The notes under the pieces were generated by a model. The model had not been told where the DNA came from and made no database searches. It saw only the letters and a program-made list of their open reading frames with translations. From positions 1 to 49,740 of the forward strand of contig JAFZBH010000012.1 in NCBI GenBank assembly GCA_017561865.1: a stretch of DNA of 49,740 nt, written 5' to 3'. Position 1 is the first letter of the stretch. Each line of letters begins with the position of its first letter. Source of the stretch: Bacteroidales bacterium. GTDB taxonomy: Bacteria; Bacteroidota; Bacteroidia; Bacteroidales; UBA932. This document shows positions 8,065-17,742 of the stretch, in pieces. The position numbers were made by a program, and so were the translations under genes.

Positions 8065-9207
8065 CTATTTGAAGAGCAGCTGGGCGAAGGTGTTCAGATA
8101 CAGGCGCCAGTTCTTCCACACGTGCGCATCTTCGCTCACGTACAGGGTGTGAGGCATCCCGTTCTTGGTCAGGTGCTGGTCAAGGATCAGGGAGCCGTTG
8201 TAGGCACCCGTATCTTCCTTGCCGACACCGATCCAGTAGAGCTTGTAACCGGCCTTCTTGATGCCCTGGAGCTGGTTGTCGAGCTCGTCGCTCTCGCGGA
8301 TGCCGCAGCTGAGCGGGCAGATGTAGCCGAACACGCCGGGATAATTGAGGGTCGCAGCGGTGGTGTGGCCGCCACCCATCGACAGGCCGGCGATGGCGCG
8401 GCTGTCAGCCTTGGGGATGGCGCGGTACTCCTTCTCGATGAAGGGGATGATCTCCTTGACGAGGCTGTTCACATAAGCGTTCTGTCCCTCGACCTTGCCG
8501 TCGTTCGGGAGCTTGAGGGTCTGGGCGGCACGCTGGTTCGGGTTGCCGTTCGGCATCACCACGATCATCGGCTCGGCGAGGCCCTTCTCGATCAGGTTGT
8601 CCAGGATCTGGACGGCGCGGCCCATCGAAGGCCAGGCGTCCTCGTCACCGCCGCCACCGTGGAGAAGATAGAGCACCGGATATTTCTTCTTGGTGTTCTT
8701 CTCGTAGCCGTACGGGGTGTAGACGGCCATGCGGCGGCTGATGCCGAGCAGCTGGCTGTCATACCAGCGGTACGTGAGCGTGCCGTGCTGTCCCTGGGAC
8801 TCGTAGTAGTTCTCGCTGCGAGGACCCGGGATGAAGAGCATGTTGAGGTAGCGGTTGCCGTCGCGCTGCACCTGGTTGTTCAGCGGGTCGTTGACGGACA
8901 CGCCGTCCACGATGAAGTTGTAGGTGTAGATCTCCGGCTCCGGAGCGTCGATGGTGAGTTCCCAGACACCGTTGGGGCCTTTCTGCATCTCTTCGGTGCC
9001 GGTCCAGGGGTTGGCCATCCAGTTGCCGGACAGCTGCACGCGGGTGGCGTAGTTGGCGTTCAGGCGGAAGGTGACCTTCCCGTCTTTCAGCTCGGGCGAG
9101 ACGATCTGCTGGCCCTGGCCCTGACGGGCGAAGTTGGCGAGCTCCTGGCCGAAGGCGGTCGAAGCCGTGAGGGCGACGGCGGCCAGGACAATGGCTAATT
9201 TCTTCAT
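8065..9207 (-). CDS. CE1-type secreted esterase (QELANF subgroup)
   Basis: A 380-residue esterase with signal peptide residues 1-20 (ending TAFGQ). An E-set domain (RVQLSGNWMANPWTGTEEM) is followed by the hydrolase domain with LLHGGGGDEDAW, GLSMGGGHT (Ser near 276), candidate Asp in GVGKEDTG and His in SEDAHVWKNW. Its mature N-terminus begins QELANF, as does the esterase at 17743-18924, and the two share VDGVSVNDP and VVMPNGN. They are probably products of a duplication. It lies 27 bases after the minus-strand GH3 gene, so the two form an operon that ends at the 8013-8049 hairpin. Confidence 0.87.
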   Translation of the reverse strand: MKKLAIVLAAVALTASTAFGQELANFARQGQGQQIVSPELKDGKVTFRLNANYATRVQLSGNWMANPWTGTEEMQKGPNGVWELTIDAPEPEIYTYNFIVDGVSVNDPLNNQVQRDGNRYLNMLFIPGPRSENYYESQGQHGTLTYRWYDSQLLGISRRMAVYTPYGYEKNTKKKYPVLYLLHGGGGDEDAWPSMGRAVQILDNLIEKGLAEPMIVVMPNGNPNQRAAQTLKLPNDGKVEGQNAYVNSLVKEIIPFIEKEYRAIPKADSRAIAGLSMGGGHTTAATLNYPGVFGYICPLSCGIRESDELDNQLQGIKKAGYKLYWIGVGKEDTGAYNGSLILDQHLTKNGMPHTLYVSEDAHVWKNWRLYLNTFAQLLFK

Positions 9208-9234
9208 ACTGTGTACTTTTTAGTTAATAAAAGG

Positions 9235-11436
9235 TTATAGTTTGACGTTCTTTTTCAGGCGGATGTCCTCCGAGGAGGCGCCGATCTGGATCTTGGCGCT
9301 GCGGCCTTTGAACGCGAAGGCATGGCTGGCGCTGTCCCAGAGCTTCAGGTCGTCCGCGGGGACGCGGATCTCCACGGGAACGGTCTCCCCTGCCTTCACG
9401 GCGACGCGCTCGAATCCGCGCAGGCGGCGGGCGGCGTCGTCTCCCTTGAACGTAGCGTACAGCTGGACGACTTCCTCGCCGTCACGCGCGCCCGTGTTCT
9501 TCAGGTTGAAGCGGAAGACATAGTCGTCGCCTTCCTTGACGGCCTTCAGGCCGGAATACTGGAACTTGGTGTAGCTCAGGCCGTAGCCGAAGGGGAAGAT
9601 GGGCTTGCCCTTGAAATACATATAGGTACGTCCGTGACGGATGTCGTAATCCAGCAGGTTCGGCAGGTCGAGGATGTCGCTCACCCAGGTCTGGGTGAGG
9701 CGGCCGGCCGGGTTGTAGTCGCCGAAGAGCACGTCCGCGAGGGCGCTGCCGAGCTCCTGGCTGCACTGGGTCAGGTGCACGATGCCGGGCACGTTCGCGG
9801 CCGTCCAGTTGATGGCGAAGGGGAAGCTGGAAATCAGGGTCACGACCGTGTTGTGGTTGACCTGCCAGATCACCTTGATGAGGTCTTCGGTCTCCAGCTG
9901 CAGGCTGCGGCGGTCGAGCGCCTCGCGGCCGTCGCCGGCCACGGTGCCATAGGCCCAGGGGGCCTGGATGGACTGGGCGTCCCAGTCAGGGCTCGTGGCG
10001 GGGTGGTTGCCCACGCACACGATGCAGACGTCGGCCCACTTGGCGAGTTCCTGGGCGGAACCGTCGGAGTCCCAGCGCTGGAAGCGCACCTCCACGTCCG
10101 TGCCCTCGACCTTGGCCTTGATGCCCTCGAGCGGGCTGATGCGGTAGGTCGGCAAGGCGCCGTACCAGTCTTTCAGGACGGTCTCGGCACGGTTGCCGAA
10201 CACGGCGATCTTCTTGACCTTGTTCTTGTCGATCGGCAGGATATTGCCTTCATTCTTCAGCAGGACGATGGACTTCTGCGTCACGAGGCGCGCCTTGTCC
10301 TTGAATTCCTGGCGCTCCCAGGGGATGTCCTCGTCGGAGCCGAACTCCTGCTGGTCGTACGGGCACGCGGCATCCATCAGGCCGAGCTTGAGCATCGTCC
10401 GGAGGTTGCATTTGGTGCGCTCGTTCAGGACCTCTTCGGAGATCAGGCCGGCGTCCCAGGCCGTCTTCACCTGCTGGAAGTTGGAGTCGATAAAACGCGT
10501 CAGGCCGGCCTCGAGAGCCATCTTGACGGCTTCGTTGATGTCCTTGGCGTAGTTGTGCGGGGCGACCATGAAGCGCAGGGCGCCGGCGTCGTCCACGATG
10601 GTGCCGTCCATCCCCCACTCGTCGCGCAGGATCTCCACGATGAAATCGTTCGCGATGCAGGGCACGCCGTTGTAGGCGTTGTAGGCGGTCATCACCGACT
10701 TGGAGCCGGCCCTGGCGCCTTTCCAGAAGCCATAGCTGTAATAGTCGCGGAACAGAGCCTCGTCGAAGCGGGAGTCGGTGCCGTAGCGGTTGTCTTCGTT
10801 GCTGTTCGCCAGGAAGTGCTTCATCAGGGCGGCGCCGCGCCAGTAGGTCGGATCGTCACCCTGGATGCCCTTCACCTCTGCGGCGACCAGTTCACCCACC
10901 AGATACGGGTCCTCGCCGAAACTCTCCTCGGTGCGGCCCCAGCGGGGGTCACGTGCGAGGTCGGCATTCGGGGCCCACAGGATGAGGCTCTTGCGGGGAT
11001 TGTCCTTGGAATAGAAGCGGGCTTCATAGGACATCACGTCGCCCACGATCCAGGCCATCTCCCGGTCCCAGGTCTCTCCGATGCCGTAGGCCTGGGGGAA
11101 GGCGGTGCTGTTGCGGTACTTGGGCGGAGTGTAGCCCGGCCAGTTGCCGCCGAACTGTCCGGCGTTGCCCATATTGGGAAGCTCGTTGGAACCGCCCTTG
11201 ACGATGCCGTGGATGGCCTCGGTGGCGCCGGGATTCTCAATTCCGAGCCGGGGCACGCCCTGGCCCACGACCGTGCCGATCTTCTCGTCGACGGTCATCA
11301 GCGAGACGGCGTTGTCGAGCCTTTCATCCTCGGAAAGGGCGGGATTCTGGAAGGGATAGGTGTATTCCTGGGCGCGCAGCAGGCACGGAAGGGCGAGCAG
11401 CGCGGCCGCCAGGAACAGGCGGAATGCGGTTTTCAT
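9235..11436 (-). CDS. Glycoside hydrolase family 3, beta-xylosidase-like
   Basis: A 733-residue periplasmic GH3 enzyme. The start at 11436 gives a clean signal peptide (MKTAFRLFLAAALLALPCLLRAQ); a longer frame from 11505 would add an unlikely N-terminal extension across the upstream terminator. Motifs in order are GPNADLARDPRWGRTEESFG-like (here WAPNADLARDPRWGRTEESF), KHFLANSNEDNR and the nucleophile region TIVDDAGALRFM, with Asp near residue 283. The sandwich domain starts at IVLLKNEGNILPI and the FnIII-like domain at PFGYGLSYTKF. The nucleophile is followed by Ala-Gly rather than the more common Trp-Gly, as in some xylosidase-type GH3 enzymes. It precedes an esterase, an obvious partner for side-chain removal. 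Confidence 0.9.
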   Translation of the reverse strand: MKTAFRLFLAAALLALPCLLRAQEYTYPFQNPALSEDERLDNAVSLMTVDEKIGTVVGQGVPRLGIENPGATEAIHGIVKGGSNELPNMGNAGQFGGNWPGYTPPKYRNSTAFPQAYGIGETWDREMAWIVGDVMSYEARFYSKDNPRKSLILWAPNADLARDPRWGRTEESFGEDPYLVGELVAAEVKGIQGDDPTYWRGAALMKHFLANSNEDNRYGTDSRFDEALFRDYYSYGFWKGARAGSKSVMTAYNAYNGVPCIANDFIVEILRDEWGMDGTIVDDAGALRFMVAPHNYAKDINEAVKMALEAGLTRFIDSNFQQVKTAWDAGLISEEVLNERTKCNLRTMLKLGLMDAACPYDQQEFGSDEDIPWERQEFKDKARLVTQKSIVLLKNEGNILPIDKNKVKKIAVFGNRAETVLKDWYGALPTYRISPLEGIKAKVEGTDVEVRFQRWDSDGSAQELAKWADVCIVCVGNHPATSPDWDAQSIQAPWAYGTVAGDGREALDRRSLQLETEDLIKVIWQVNHNTVVTLISSFPFAINWTAANVPGIVHLTQCSQELGSALADVLFGDYNPAGRLTQTWVSDILDLPNLLDYDIRHGRTYMYFKGKPIFPFGYGLSYTKFQYSGLKAVKEGDDYVFRFNLKNTGARDGEEVVQLYATFKGDDAARRLRGFERVAVKAGETVPVEIRVPADDLKLWDSASHAFAFKGRSAKIQIGASSEDIRLKKNVKL

Positions 11437-11471
11437 TTCGTACAGGTCTTCGGGTCTTTGTTGACAAAGAT

Positions 11472-11510
11472 GAAAAATGCCGGTCCAGTATGGCTGAACC
11501 GGCATTTTTC
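11472..11510 (-). terminator. Intrinsic terminator after the SusC/SusD/DUF3823 operon
   Basis: On the minus strand GAAAAATGCCGG, a loop region, then CCGGCATTTTTC form a symmetric A/T-flanked hairpin 10 bases after the stop at 11521. It separates the SusCD operon from the GH3 gene. A CATCTTTG (one mismatch to TAnnTTTG) at 11465-11472 could restart transcription for that gene. Confidence 0.8.
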
Positions 11511-11520
11511 AGAAAGCATA

Positions 11521-12447
11521 CTACCAGTCGGTCACTTCCGAGATCTGGCCGTTCTCCAGCTTGAAGACGGGAGAGTAGTTGTAGGCGCCGCTGCCGTTGA
11601 TGTTGCCGTCCAGGGTGTAGGCCGCAGGATGGTGGATCTTGACTTCCTTGTATACGACGATGTCGTTGAAGTTGCTCCAGTCATCGGCAAGCTGGTCCCA
11701 CGGGAAGTTGTCCCAGTCGATCTCATAGGAGACCTCGTCATAGGCGGGCATACCGGCATAGCTGCCGCCGACAGCCGCGAGGCGGAGATAGTGCGGGCGG
11801 TCATACTGGAATTCGTCGCTGTTGGCAGGAAGCTGCGTGTCGATATAGAGCGTAATTTCCTCACCGGCAGCAGGGTCGACGTCCTTGATCACGGCACCGG
11901 GATCACCGAGAGCCTTGTTGGCAGACTGCTTCACGAAACGGTCCGGGTAGATGCAGAAATACACATAACCGATGTTGTTGACACCGGCGAGACCGGCCTC
12001 CACCTTGAAGGTCGCCTTGATCTTCGTGCCTTCAACCGTGAACTTGGGGTCAAGGATGCGGCAGAACGGGGTGACTTCGAAGTTCACCGTGTTCGCGCCC
12101 TTCTTCAGCTCGAAGGACTGAACGTTCGACTGGAAGTTGTTGGTCCTGGTGTCCATCTCGTACCGGCCGGCGAAGGTCAGGTTGTTCACATAGGTTCCGT
12201 TGTTCTTGACGAGCCAGCTGACGCCTGAACCCTCGTCCCACGTCCTGTCGTACTGGGCGCCGTACTTCTCATAGACCGTGATGCTGGAGCCCTGCTCCAT
12301 CTGGACCGGCTGTTTGGTCTTGGAGTCGATGATCTGACCCTCGACCTGGGCGTCCCAACCGTCCAGGTTGTCAAGTTTGAACCAGTCGCAGGAAGCAAGC
12401 GAGAACAATGCGATGATGCAAGATATGATGGAAATGATCTTTTTCAT
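11521..12447 (-). CDS. DUF3823-type surface lipoprotein of a SusCD operon
   Basis: A 308-residue lipoprotein with signal MKKIISIISCIIALFSLASC (lipobox Cys at 20). The following VEGQIIDSKTKQPVQMEQGS is the carboxypeptidase-regulatory-like start of DUF3823 proteins. These commonly follow SusD in Bacteroidota glycan loci and are thought to help bind glycan at the cell surface. The second half (FKVEAGLAGVNNIGYVYFC, LRLAAVGG) is a second beta-sandwich. It starts 15 bases after the susD stop and ends just before a clear terminator, so it closes the transport operon. Confidence 0.82.
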   Translation of the reverse strand: MKKIISIISCIIALFSLASCDWFKLDNLDGWDAQVEGQIIDSKTKQPVQMEQGSSITVYEKYGAQYDRTWDEGSGVSWLVKNNGTYVNNLTFAGRYEMDTRTNNFQSNVQSFELKKGANTVNFEVTPFCRILDPKFTVEGTKIKATFKVEAGLAGVNNIGYVYFCIYPDRFVKQSANKALGDPGAVIKDVDPAAGEEITLYIDTQLPANSDEFQYDRPHYLRLAAVGGSYAGMPAYDEVSYEIDWDNFPWDQLADDWSNFNDIVVYKEVKIHHPAAYTLDGNINGSGAYNYSPVFKLENGQISEVTDW

Positions 12448-12462
12448 AATCGATCGTATGTT

Positions 12463-14433
12463 TTATTTGCCCTGGATAGGGTTGCGGGTAATGTTGTTCT
12501 TGGTGTAATTGCTGATCTCTCCGTAGTAGCTCAGAGGGCTGTAGGAGAAGAGGCCCGGGCGGCGGTCCGTATCGTGGCTGAACCAGTTGGTACGGATGAA
12601 GATGTACTTCGGCGTGCCGTCACGCAGGTCGAGGATGGGCAGCAGGGCGTGCTTGCGGCCGCCGTCCGGGTTGGATACCAGGTCGCGGTCCTGATTGAAG
12701 AAGGCGCGGCGGCGGTACAGCGTACGGGAATAGTCATCCTCGAAGGCAAGCTCGACCAGACGCTCGTGGAGAACGGTCTTCACGGTAGCGTCCCGGGTGT
12801 CCAGGAAGTAGGCGCGGCGACGGATGTCGTTGAGGTACTTCTGGGACTGGCCGGCATTGTCGCCGTACTGCTCGACCTCGGCCTCGCAGTAGTTCAGCAG
12901 GACCTCCGCATAGCGGATGTCATACCAGGGATTCTGGGACTCGGAGACAGCCTGGTCCGGATTGAGGAACTTGCGAAGGCCGAAACCGGTGGTATACCAG
13001 GAACCGTCGTTGGTGTTGCCCCTCTTGTAGAAACCGGAGTAGTAGGACTCGCTGCTGGCGCCATAGGCGTAGTAGTCCGTACCGGCGACCGTCGCCTTGG
13101 GGTTCGAGTCGTCCAGGATGTTGAGGGTGCCGTCGGCCTGCCACATACCGGCCTGGATGACGATGTCCGTACCGCGGAAGTTGATGCCCGGATAGATGAC
13201 GGAAGCCAGGAAGCGGGCGTCCTTGTCCTTGAACGGATCGGTGATCTTGTCGTAGACGATGAAGTCGCTCTCAGCCGCCTTGACCGCGTTGTTGCCGACG
13301 GCGTTGTGCGTCTGGGCGAAGTACCTTTCACCGTTGGAGAGGGTCTTGACCGTACCGTCTTCGCCGCCAAAGGCCGCGTTGTAGTTGTCATAGGCGTCCA
13401 CCATGTCGAGGGTCACGCCGTAGCAGCCGAATTTCCACACACCGGTGCCGGCACCGTGGATCTGGTTCGGGGAGTTCTTCAGGTCGATGCCGTTGGAGTT
13501 GGTGGAGACACCGTTCTTATAGCTGCGGCCATAGATGAACTCTTCGTTGCGGCGGTCCTGGAACAGGGCGGTATAGTTCTTCACGGCTTCTGCCACGGAG
13601 CCCGGATTGGCAGCGTAGAGCTTGAACTTGCCGGAGTTGATGATCTGCTCGCTGGCTTTGATGCACTCGTCATAGAAGAACTTCGCATCGTTCTTGTCCA
13701 TATAGGCAAGCTTCTGCTGGACGGCCTGGTAGTCGTTGCCGATGGCGGCCTGGTCCCAATACTTGGCCACGGAAGCAGCCCACAGGGCGACGCGGGACTT
13801 CAGGCCGAGGGCGGCCCACTTGGTCGCGCGGTAAGCGCCGTCGGGATGCACGTCCGGGAGCAGTTCCGCCGCCTTGTCCAGTTCGGTCAGAACGAATTTC
13901 CAGGTGTCGGCCTCGGTGCTGCGAGCTACGAAAAGGCCGTCGAACTCGTCATCGCTGACATATTTTTCGTCCAGCACCTCGGTCACGATGGGGACACCGC
14001 CATAGCGGCGCACGGAGCCGAAGTAGCAATAGGCGCGGATAAAGTAGGCTTCACCCAGATAGTATTTGTACCGGTCTTCCCGGACATTGCCTTTCTCCTT
14101 CGCCTTGTCAAGTTCGGCGATGAAGGAGTTGATGTCACGGATCACGGTGTAGCTCCAGAATCCGGTGACACCGGTGGTGGAGGTGGTGAAGTAAGTGGCA
14201 TCGCCGGATGTTTCGGCCGCGATGGGCGTACTCTTGTCTCCGTCGCCGAAGGGGGACATCGGGACCTGGGCGTAGATGGACGCCAGCACACGGTCAATAC
14301 CCGCCTCCGTAGAGAACAGGTCCTCGGAGGACATCTTGCTCAGGTCTCCTTCAAGGCTGTCGAAGAGCTTGTCGCAGGAAGAGAATCCCAGAACGAGCGC
14401 GGCGGCGAAAAATATAGAGAGAATCTTTTTCAT
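12463..14433 (-). CDS. susD: SusD/RagB-family glycan-binding lipoprotein
   Basis: A 656-residue SusD homologue, the outer-membrane lipoprotein that caps the SusC channel. The start MKKILSIFFAAALVLGFSSC gives the lipobox Cys at 20. An ATG 9 bases upstream (14442, MKHMKK) is an alternative. SusD hallmarks include KEKGNVREDRYKYYLGEAYF, IRAYCYFGSVRRYGGVPIVT and the C-terminal WYDIRYAEVLLNYCEAEV, followed by YLNDIRRRA. At about 650 residues it is longer than starch-type SusD and fits those of complex-glycan loci. The gene follows susC by 13 bases, which implies tight stoichiometric expression. Confidence 0.95.
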   Translation of the reverse strand: MKKILSIFFAAALVLGFSSCDKLFDSLEGDLSKMSSEDLFSTEAGIDRVLASIYAQVPMSPFGDGDKSTPIAAETSGDATYFTTSTTGVTGFWSYTVIRDINSFIAELDKAKEKGNVREDRYKYYLGEAYFIRAYCYFGSVRRYGGVPIVTEVLDEKYVSDDEFDGLFVARSTEADTWKFVLTELDKAAELLPDVHPDGAYRATKWAALGLKSRVALWAASVAKYWDQAAIGNDYQAVQQKLAYMDKNDAKFFYDECIKASEQIINSGKFKLYAANPGSVAEAVKNYTALFQDRRNEEFIYGRSYKNGVSTNSNGIDLKNSPNQIHGAGTGVWKFGCYGVTLDMVDAYDNYNAAFGGEDGTVKTLSNGERYFAQTHNAVGNNAVKAAESDFIVYDKITDPFKDKDARFLASVIYPGINFRGTDIVIQAGMWQADGTLNILDDSNPKATVAGTDYYAYGASSESYYSGFYKRGNTNDGSWYTTGFGLRKFLNPDQAVSESQNPWYDIRYAEVLLNYCEAEVEQYGDNAGQSQKYLNDIRRRAYFLDTRDATVKTVLHERLVELAFEDDYSRTLYRRRAFFNQDRDLVSNPDGGRKHALLPILDLRDGTPKYIFIRTNWFSHDTDRRPGLFSYSPLSYYGEISNYTKNNITRNPIQGK

Positions 14434-14446
14434 ATGCTTCATTCGA

Positions 14447-17400
14447 TTAGAAGTTGAGGTTGGCACCGATTGCAAAGTTCCTCATAAGCGGCGTACCGGC
14501 GACACCCAGGTAGCTGTTCTGGTTACGCTCGGGATCGTACGGCTTAAGCAGCTTGTTGCAGAAGGTCAGAAGGTTCGTGCCGTTCGCGTAGATGCGCAGG
14601 GAACGGACGTGAATCCTCTGGAGGAAGCTGGCCTTGACGGTGTAACCGATCTCAAGGCTCTTCAGACGCAAGAAGGTTCCGTTCACGAAGGTGTACGGCT
14701 GGTTCGCAGCGTAGGTGAGCACGCGGCTGTCATAGGCGGACGTGGCCGGATAGAGGGCGGGCCAGAAGCCGGATACCCACTCGGTGTTCGGATCGCGCGG
14801 ATCGGCGCCTGTCTGGGCCACGTGCCAGCGGTCGAGGTAGTTCTCGTAGAAGGTGCTGAAGAAGCCGTAGCCCATACCGCCGGCCAGGGAGATGCTCTTG
14901 TTCACCAGGGTCGCGGCGTTCCAGTTCATATTGATGTCGAAGTTCTTCCAGGAAGCGGACAGAACCAGACCGAACTGCAGCGGCGGATTGGTCTCCTGCC
15001 AGGTATAGTAGTAGTCGCTGTCGTTGATGGTGCCGTCACCGTTGCGGTCCTCGATCTTGTACATACCCGGGAGCATGTTCTGCATGTCGCCGTAACGTAC
15101 TTTGGAATCGTTGATGTCGGCCCAGCTGCTGAACTGCTGGTTGCCGGGCAGCCAGTGATAGGTATAGGAGGAACGGGCGTTGCTCCAACGGCCGACCGTG
15201 CGGTTGGCATAGTAGTATGCGGAGCTGTAGTACGGCGTCGTAGCCTCGTTGGCGTGGTAGGTGTCGCGGTTACGGGCGTAGGAAGCCGTGAACATCACGC
15301 GGTAGTTGACACCCTTGACGGTGTTGCGGTGGCTCAGGGACAGGTCGATACCGACGTTCTCGGAGGAGTTGAGGTTCTGCTGAGGGATGCTCACGCCCAG
15401 GAAGTCGGGGATGGCTGCGGTAGTCGCGGCGGGGAGTTTGGTGTTCTCTCTCCAGAACCAGTCGATGCTACCGCCGATCAAGCCGCGCCAGGCCTCGAAG
15501 TCGAAACCGAAGTCCATCATCCGGTGCTTGGACCAGGACAGATAGGAAGGCATCGAGTGGCTGGCGTAGCCGGTGATCGAAGAACCGTCGTCGTAGATGC
15601 TGCTGCCGTTGGTGGAGTAGCCGGTAAGGTAGGAATATGCCGTACCCTGTGCCTGACCGGTGAAACCGTCGGACCAGCGGAACTTCAGGTTGTTGACCTT
15701 CGGGAAGAGAGCCTTGAAGAACGGCTCCTCGGAGATGCGCCAGCCGATGGAGTAGGACGGGAAGAGGTTCCAGCGCTGACCCGGAGCGTAACGGTAGTTA
15801 CCGTCGTAACGGGCCATCACCTCCACGAGGTACTTGCCCTTGTAGTCGTAGTTCAGACGGCCGACGTAGCCTGCGGTGGCATTGTCGGAACGGCTGCCGC
15901 CGTTCGTGGCCGTGGAGCTCATACCCTGGTCGAGCAGGTCGTGGGTGAAGAAATCACCGAACTCGCGGCTGCCGGTCAGGCTGCTGTTCTTGTTGATGCG
16001 GGCCTCTGCGGCGAAGGTGGCGCCGACGTGGTGGTCCTGGCCGATGCGCGTGTCGTAGTTGGCCTGGAAACGGCCATAGTAGGAGATGAACTGGTTCCAG
16101 TTCTCGCTGACCTGGTTCTTGTCGGAGTTGTAACCGGCGATCTCGTCCGTGTCGATGTCATACAGCGGGAAGTGCTTCGAGACGCTGTGACGATGGCGCT
16201 CGGTCACGTCGTAGGCGGCGGAAGCGGTGAGGGTCAGTCCCTTCAGGAACGGGGCCGTGTACTTGAGGTCGAGGTTGTTGCGGAACACGATATCGTTGTC
16301 CGTCTGCGAACCGGCGACGTCGGAGACCATCAGGGCGACGGCGTTGCGGTGCTCGACCACATTATAGGTATAGTGGCCCGGGGACACCTCGGCAGGATAG
16401 AAGCGCTCGGTGAGGAGACCATAGTACATCGCGTTCTGCGTGGTGTTTGCCGGCGGCATTTCCTGATGGGTCACGTTGATGGCCGTCTGGAAAGTCATCG
16501 ACAGGTTCTCCGTAAGCTTCGAGGTGAAGTTTGCGGTCAGACCGTAGCGGTTGTAGTCACCGGTGTTGGCCCGGTAGATGGCGTCCTGGTTGGTGTAGTT
16601 GGCACTCAGGTAGTACTGGGTCTGCTGGTTACCGCCGCGGACGGAGAAGTTGTGCACCTGGCTGAAGGTGTGGTCCTTCATGATGGCGTCATACCAGGAG
16701 AACTCCTCGTAACCGGGATCGTGGTTGCGATAGTGGGCGATCAGCTCTTCGGAGTAACGCGGGGAATCGCCTTTCTTGTTGCGGCGCATTTCGTTGTCCA
16801 TCTCCATCCAGGTCGCGATGTCGGTCTCCTTGGGGAGAGCGGTCGGGACGCCGAAGGTGAGCGTGGTCGAGTAGTTGATCGTCGGGGTGCCGATCTGGCC
16901 CTTCTTCGTGGTCACGAGGATGACACCGTTCTGGGCGCCCAGACCGTAGATGGATGCGGAGGCGTCCTTGAGGACGGTGATGCTCTCGATGTCCTCAGGG
17001 TTGAGTTCGGCGAGAGCGGCGGTGGAGCTGTTGTTGTCCTGCGCCCAGCCCCAGTACTGACGCTGGCGGGAGCCGCGGGCGACACCGTCGATGATCACGA
17101 GCGGGGCGCCGTAGCCACGAAGGCTGAGGGCATCGTCGAACCAGCCGACTGCACCGGATTCCTGACGGATCATAAGGCCCGGGACCTTACCCTGGAGGGA
17201 GGAGGTCAGGTTGGCCTGCTTGGTCGAGGTGATGTCCTCGGCCTGGATGTTGGTGATGGCCGAGGTCAGGGACGCTTTCTTCTGCGTACCATAACCGACC
17301 ACGACGGACTCTTCCAGTTCGGAAGCTTCCTCCTGAAGCGTGATGTTCATCGTGGAGGAAGTGACTTTGATCTGCAGGGTCTCATATCCGATGGCGGATA

Positions 17401-17635
17401 TGGTCAGGTCTGCACCCATCGGCACGGAGAGGGTGTAATTACCGTCGAGATCCGTGGCGGCGCCGTTCGTGGTGCCCGTCTGCATGACGGCCGCACCGAT
17501 GACCGGCTCCTTGTTGGGATCGAGAACGGTACCCTTCACCGTAATCGGGTTTTGGGCAAGCAGCGTCGCGGCGCTGAGCGCGAGAGCGCCGAGCACCAGA
17601 CAGAGCCGCTTGAGCAAATAGTTGGTTTTCATCAT
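14447..17635 (-). CDS. susC: SusC/RagA-family TonB-dependent transporter
   Basis: A 1062-residue outer-membrane transporter. The signal peptide runs to about residue 28 (ATLLAQNP). A carboxypeptidase-regulatory-like domain starts at ITVKGTVLDPNKEPVIGAAV. Then come the linker QEEASELEESVVVGYGTQKK, typical of SusC proteins, and the plug (GAPLVIIDGVARG, LKDASASIYGLGAQNGVILV). The beta-barrel ends in Phe (FAIGANLNF). Two in-frame ATGs, at 17635 and 17632, are equivalent. It would import oligosaccharides released outside the cell, powered by TonB. The leader upstream contains an AT-rich stretch and a large GC-rich hairpin (17691-17739) but no clear TAnnTTTG. Confidence 0.96.
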   Translation of the reverse strand: MMKTNYLLKRLCLVLGALALSAATLLAQNPITVKGTVLDPNKEPVIGAAVMQTGTTNGAATDLDGNYTLSVPMGADLTISAIGYETLQIKVTSSTMNITLQEEASELEESVVVGYGTQKKASLTSAITNIQAEDITSTKQANLTSSLQGKVPGLMIRQESGAVGWFDDALSLRGYGAPLVIIDGVARGSRQRQYWGWAQDNNSSTAALAELNPEDIESITVLKDASASIYGLGAQNGVILVTTKKGQIGTPTINYSTTLTFGVPTALPKETDIATWMEMDNEMRRNKKGDSPRYSEELIAHYRNHDPGYEEFSWYDAIMKDHTFSQVHNFSVRGGNQQTQYYLSANYTNQDAIYRANTGDYNRYGLTANFTSKLTENLSMTFQTAINVTHQEMPPANTTQNAMYYGLLTERFYPAEVSPGHYTYNVVEHRNAVALMVSDVAGSQTDNDIVFRNNLDLKYTAPFLKGLTLTASAAYDVTERHRHSVSKHFPLYDIDTDEIAGYNSDKNQVSENWNQFISYYGRFQANYDTRIGQDHHVGATFAAEARINKNSSLTGSREFGDFFTHDLLDQGMSSTATNGGSRSDNATAGYVGRLNYDYKGKYLVEVMARYDGNYRYAPGQRWNLFPSYSIGWRISEEPFFKALFPKVNNLKFRWSDGFTGQAQGTAYSYLTGYSTNGSSIYDDGSSITGYASHSMPSYLSWSKHRMMDFGFDFEAWRGLIGGSIDWFWRENTKLPAATTAAIPDFLGVSIPQQNLNSSENVGIDLSLSHRNTVKGVNYRVMFTASYARNRDTYHANEATTPYYSSAYYYANRTVGRWSNARSSYTYHWLPGNQQFSSWADINDSKVRYGDMQNMLPGMYKIEDRNGDGTINDSDYYYTWQETNPPLQFGLVLSASWKNFDINMNWNAATLVNKSISLAGGMGYGFFSTFYENYLDRWHVAQTGADPRDPNTEWVSGFWPALYPATSAYDSRVLTYAANQPYTFVNGTFLRLKSLEIGYTVKASFLQRIHVRSLRIYANGTNLLTFCNKLLKPYDPERNQNSYLGVAGTPLMRNFAIGANLNF

Positions 17636-17690
17636 AATAAAGATGGTTAGATGATAATAGGTAGGATATATATATAGTTGAATATTGCTA

Positions 17691-17739
17691 CCTGACGAGG
17701 TAACGGGCGGCCCGGAGGGTAACCCGGGCGCCCGTCAGG
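17691..17739. terminator. Large GC-rich hairpin between esterase and susC
   Basis: On the minus strand CCTGACGGGCGCCCGGG and CCGGGCCGCCCGT...CGTCAGG form a stem with a small internal bulge, starting 3 bases past the esterase stop at 17743. It may end or attenuate read-through from the esterase block before susC. There is no T run behind it, so an mRNA-stabilising 3' end is equally possible. Confidence 0.55.
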
Positions 17740-17742
17740 ATC

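Noticed and set aside
9322-12228. A 968-codon plus-strand frame opposite GH3 and DUF3823
   Set aside because: It crosses two genes and a terminator on the other strand and has no recognisable motif or start context.
14276-17650. A 1124-codon plus-strand frame opposite susC
   Set aside because: The opposite strand encodes a clear SusC. The plus-strand translation is repetitive Val/Gly/Arg/Asp with no domain, as expected from high GC at third positions.
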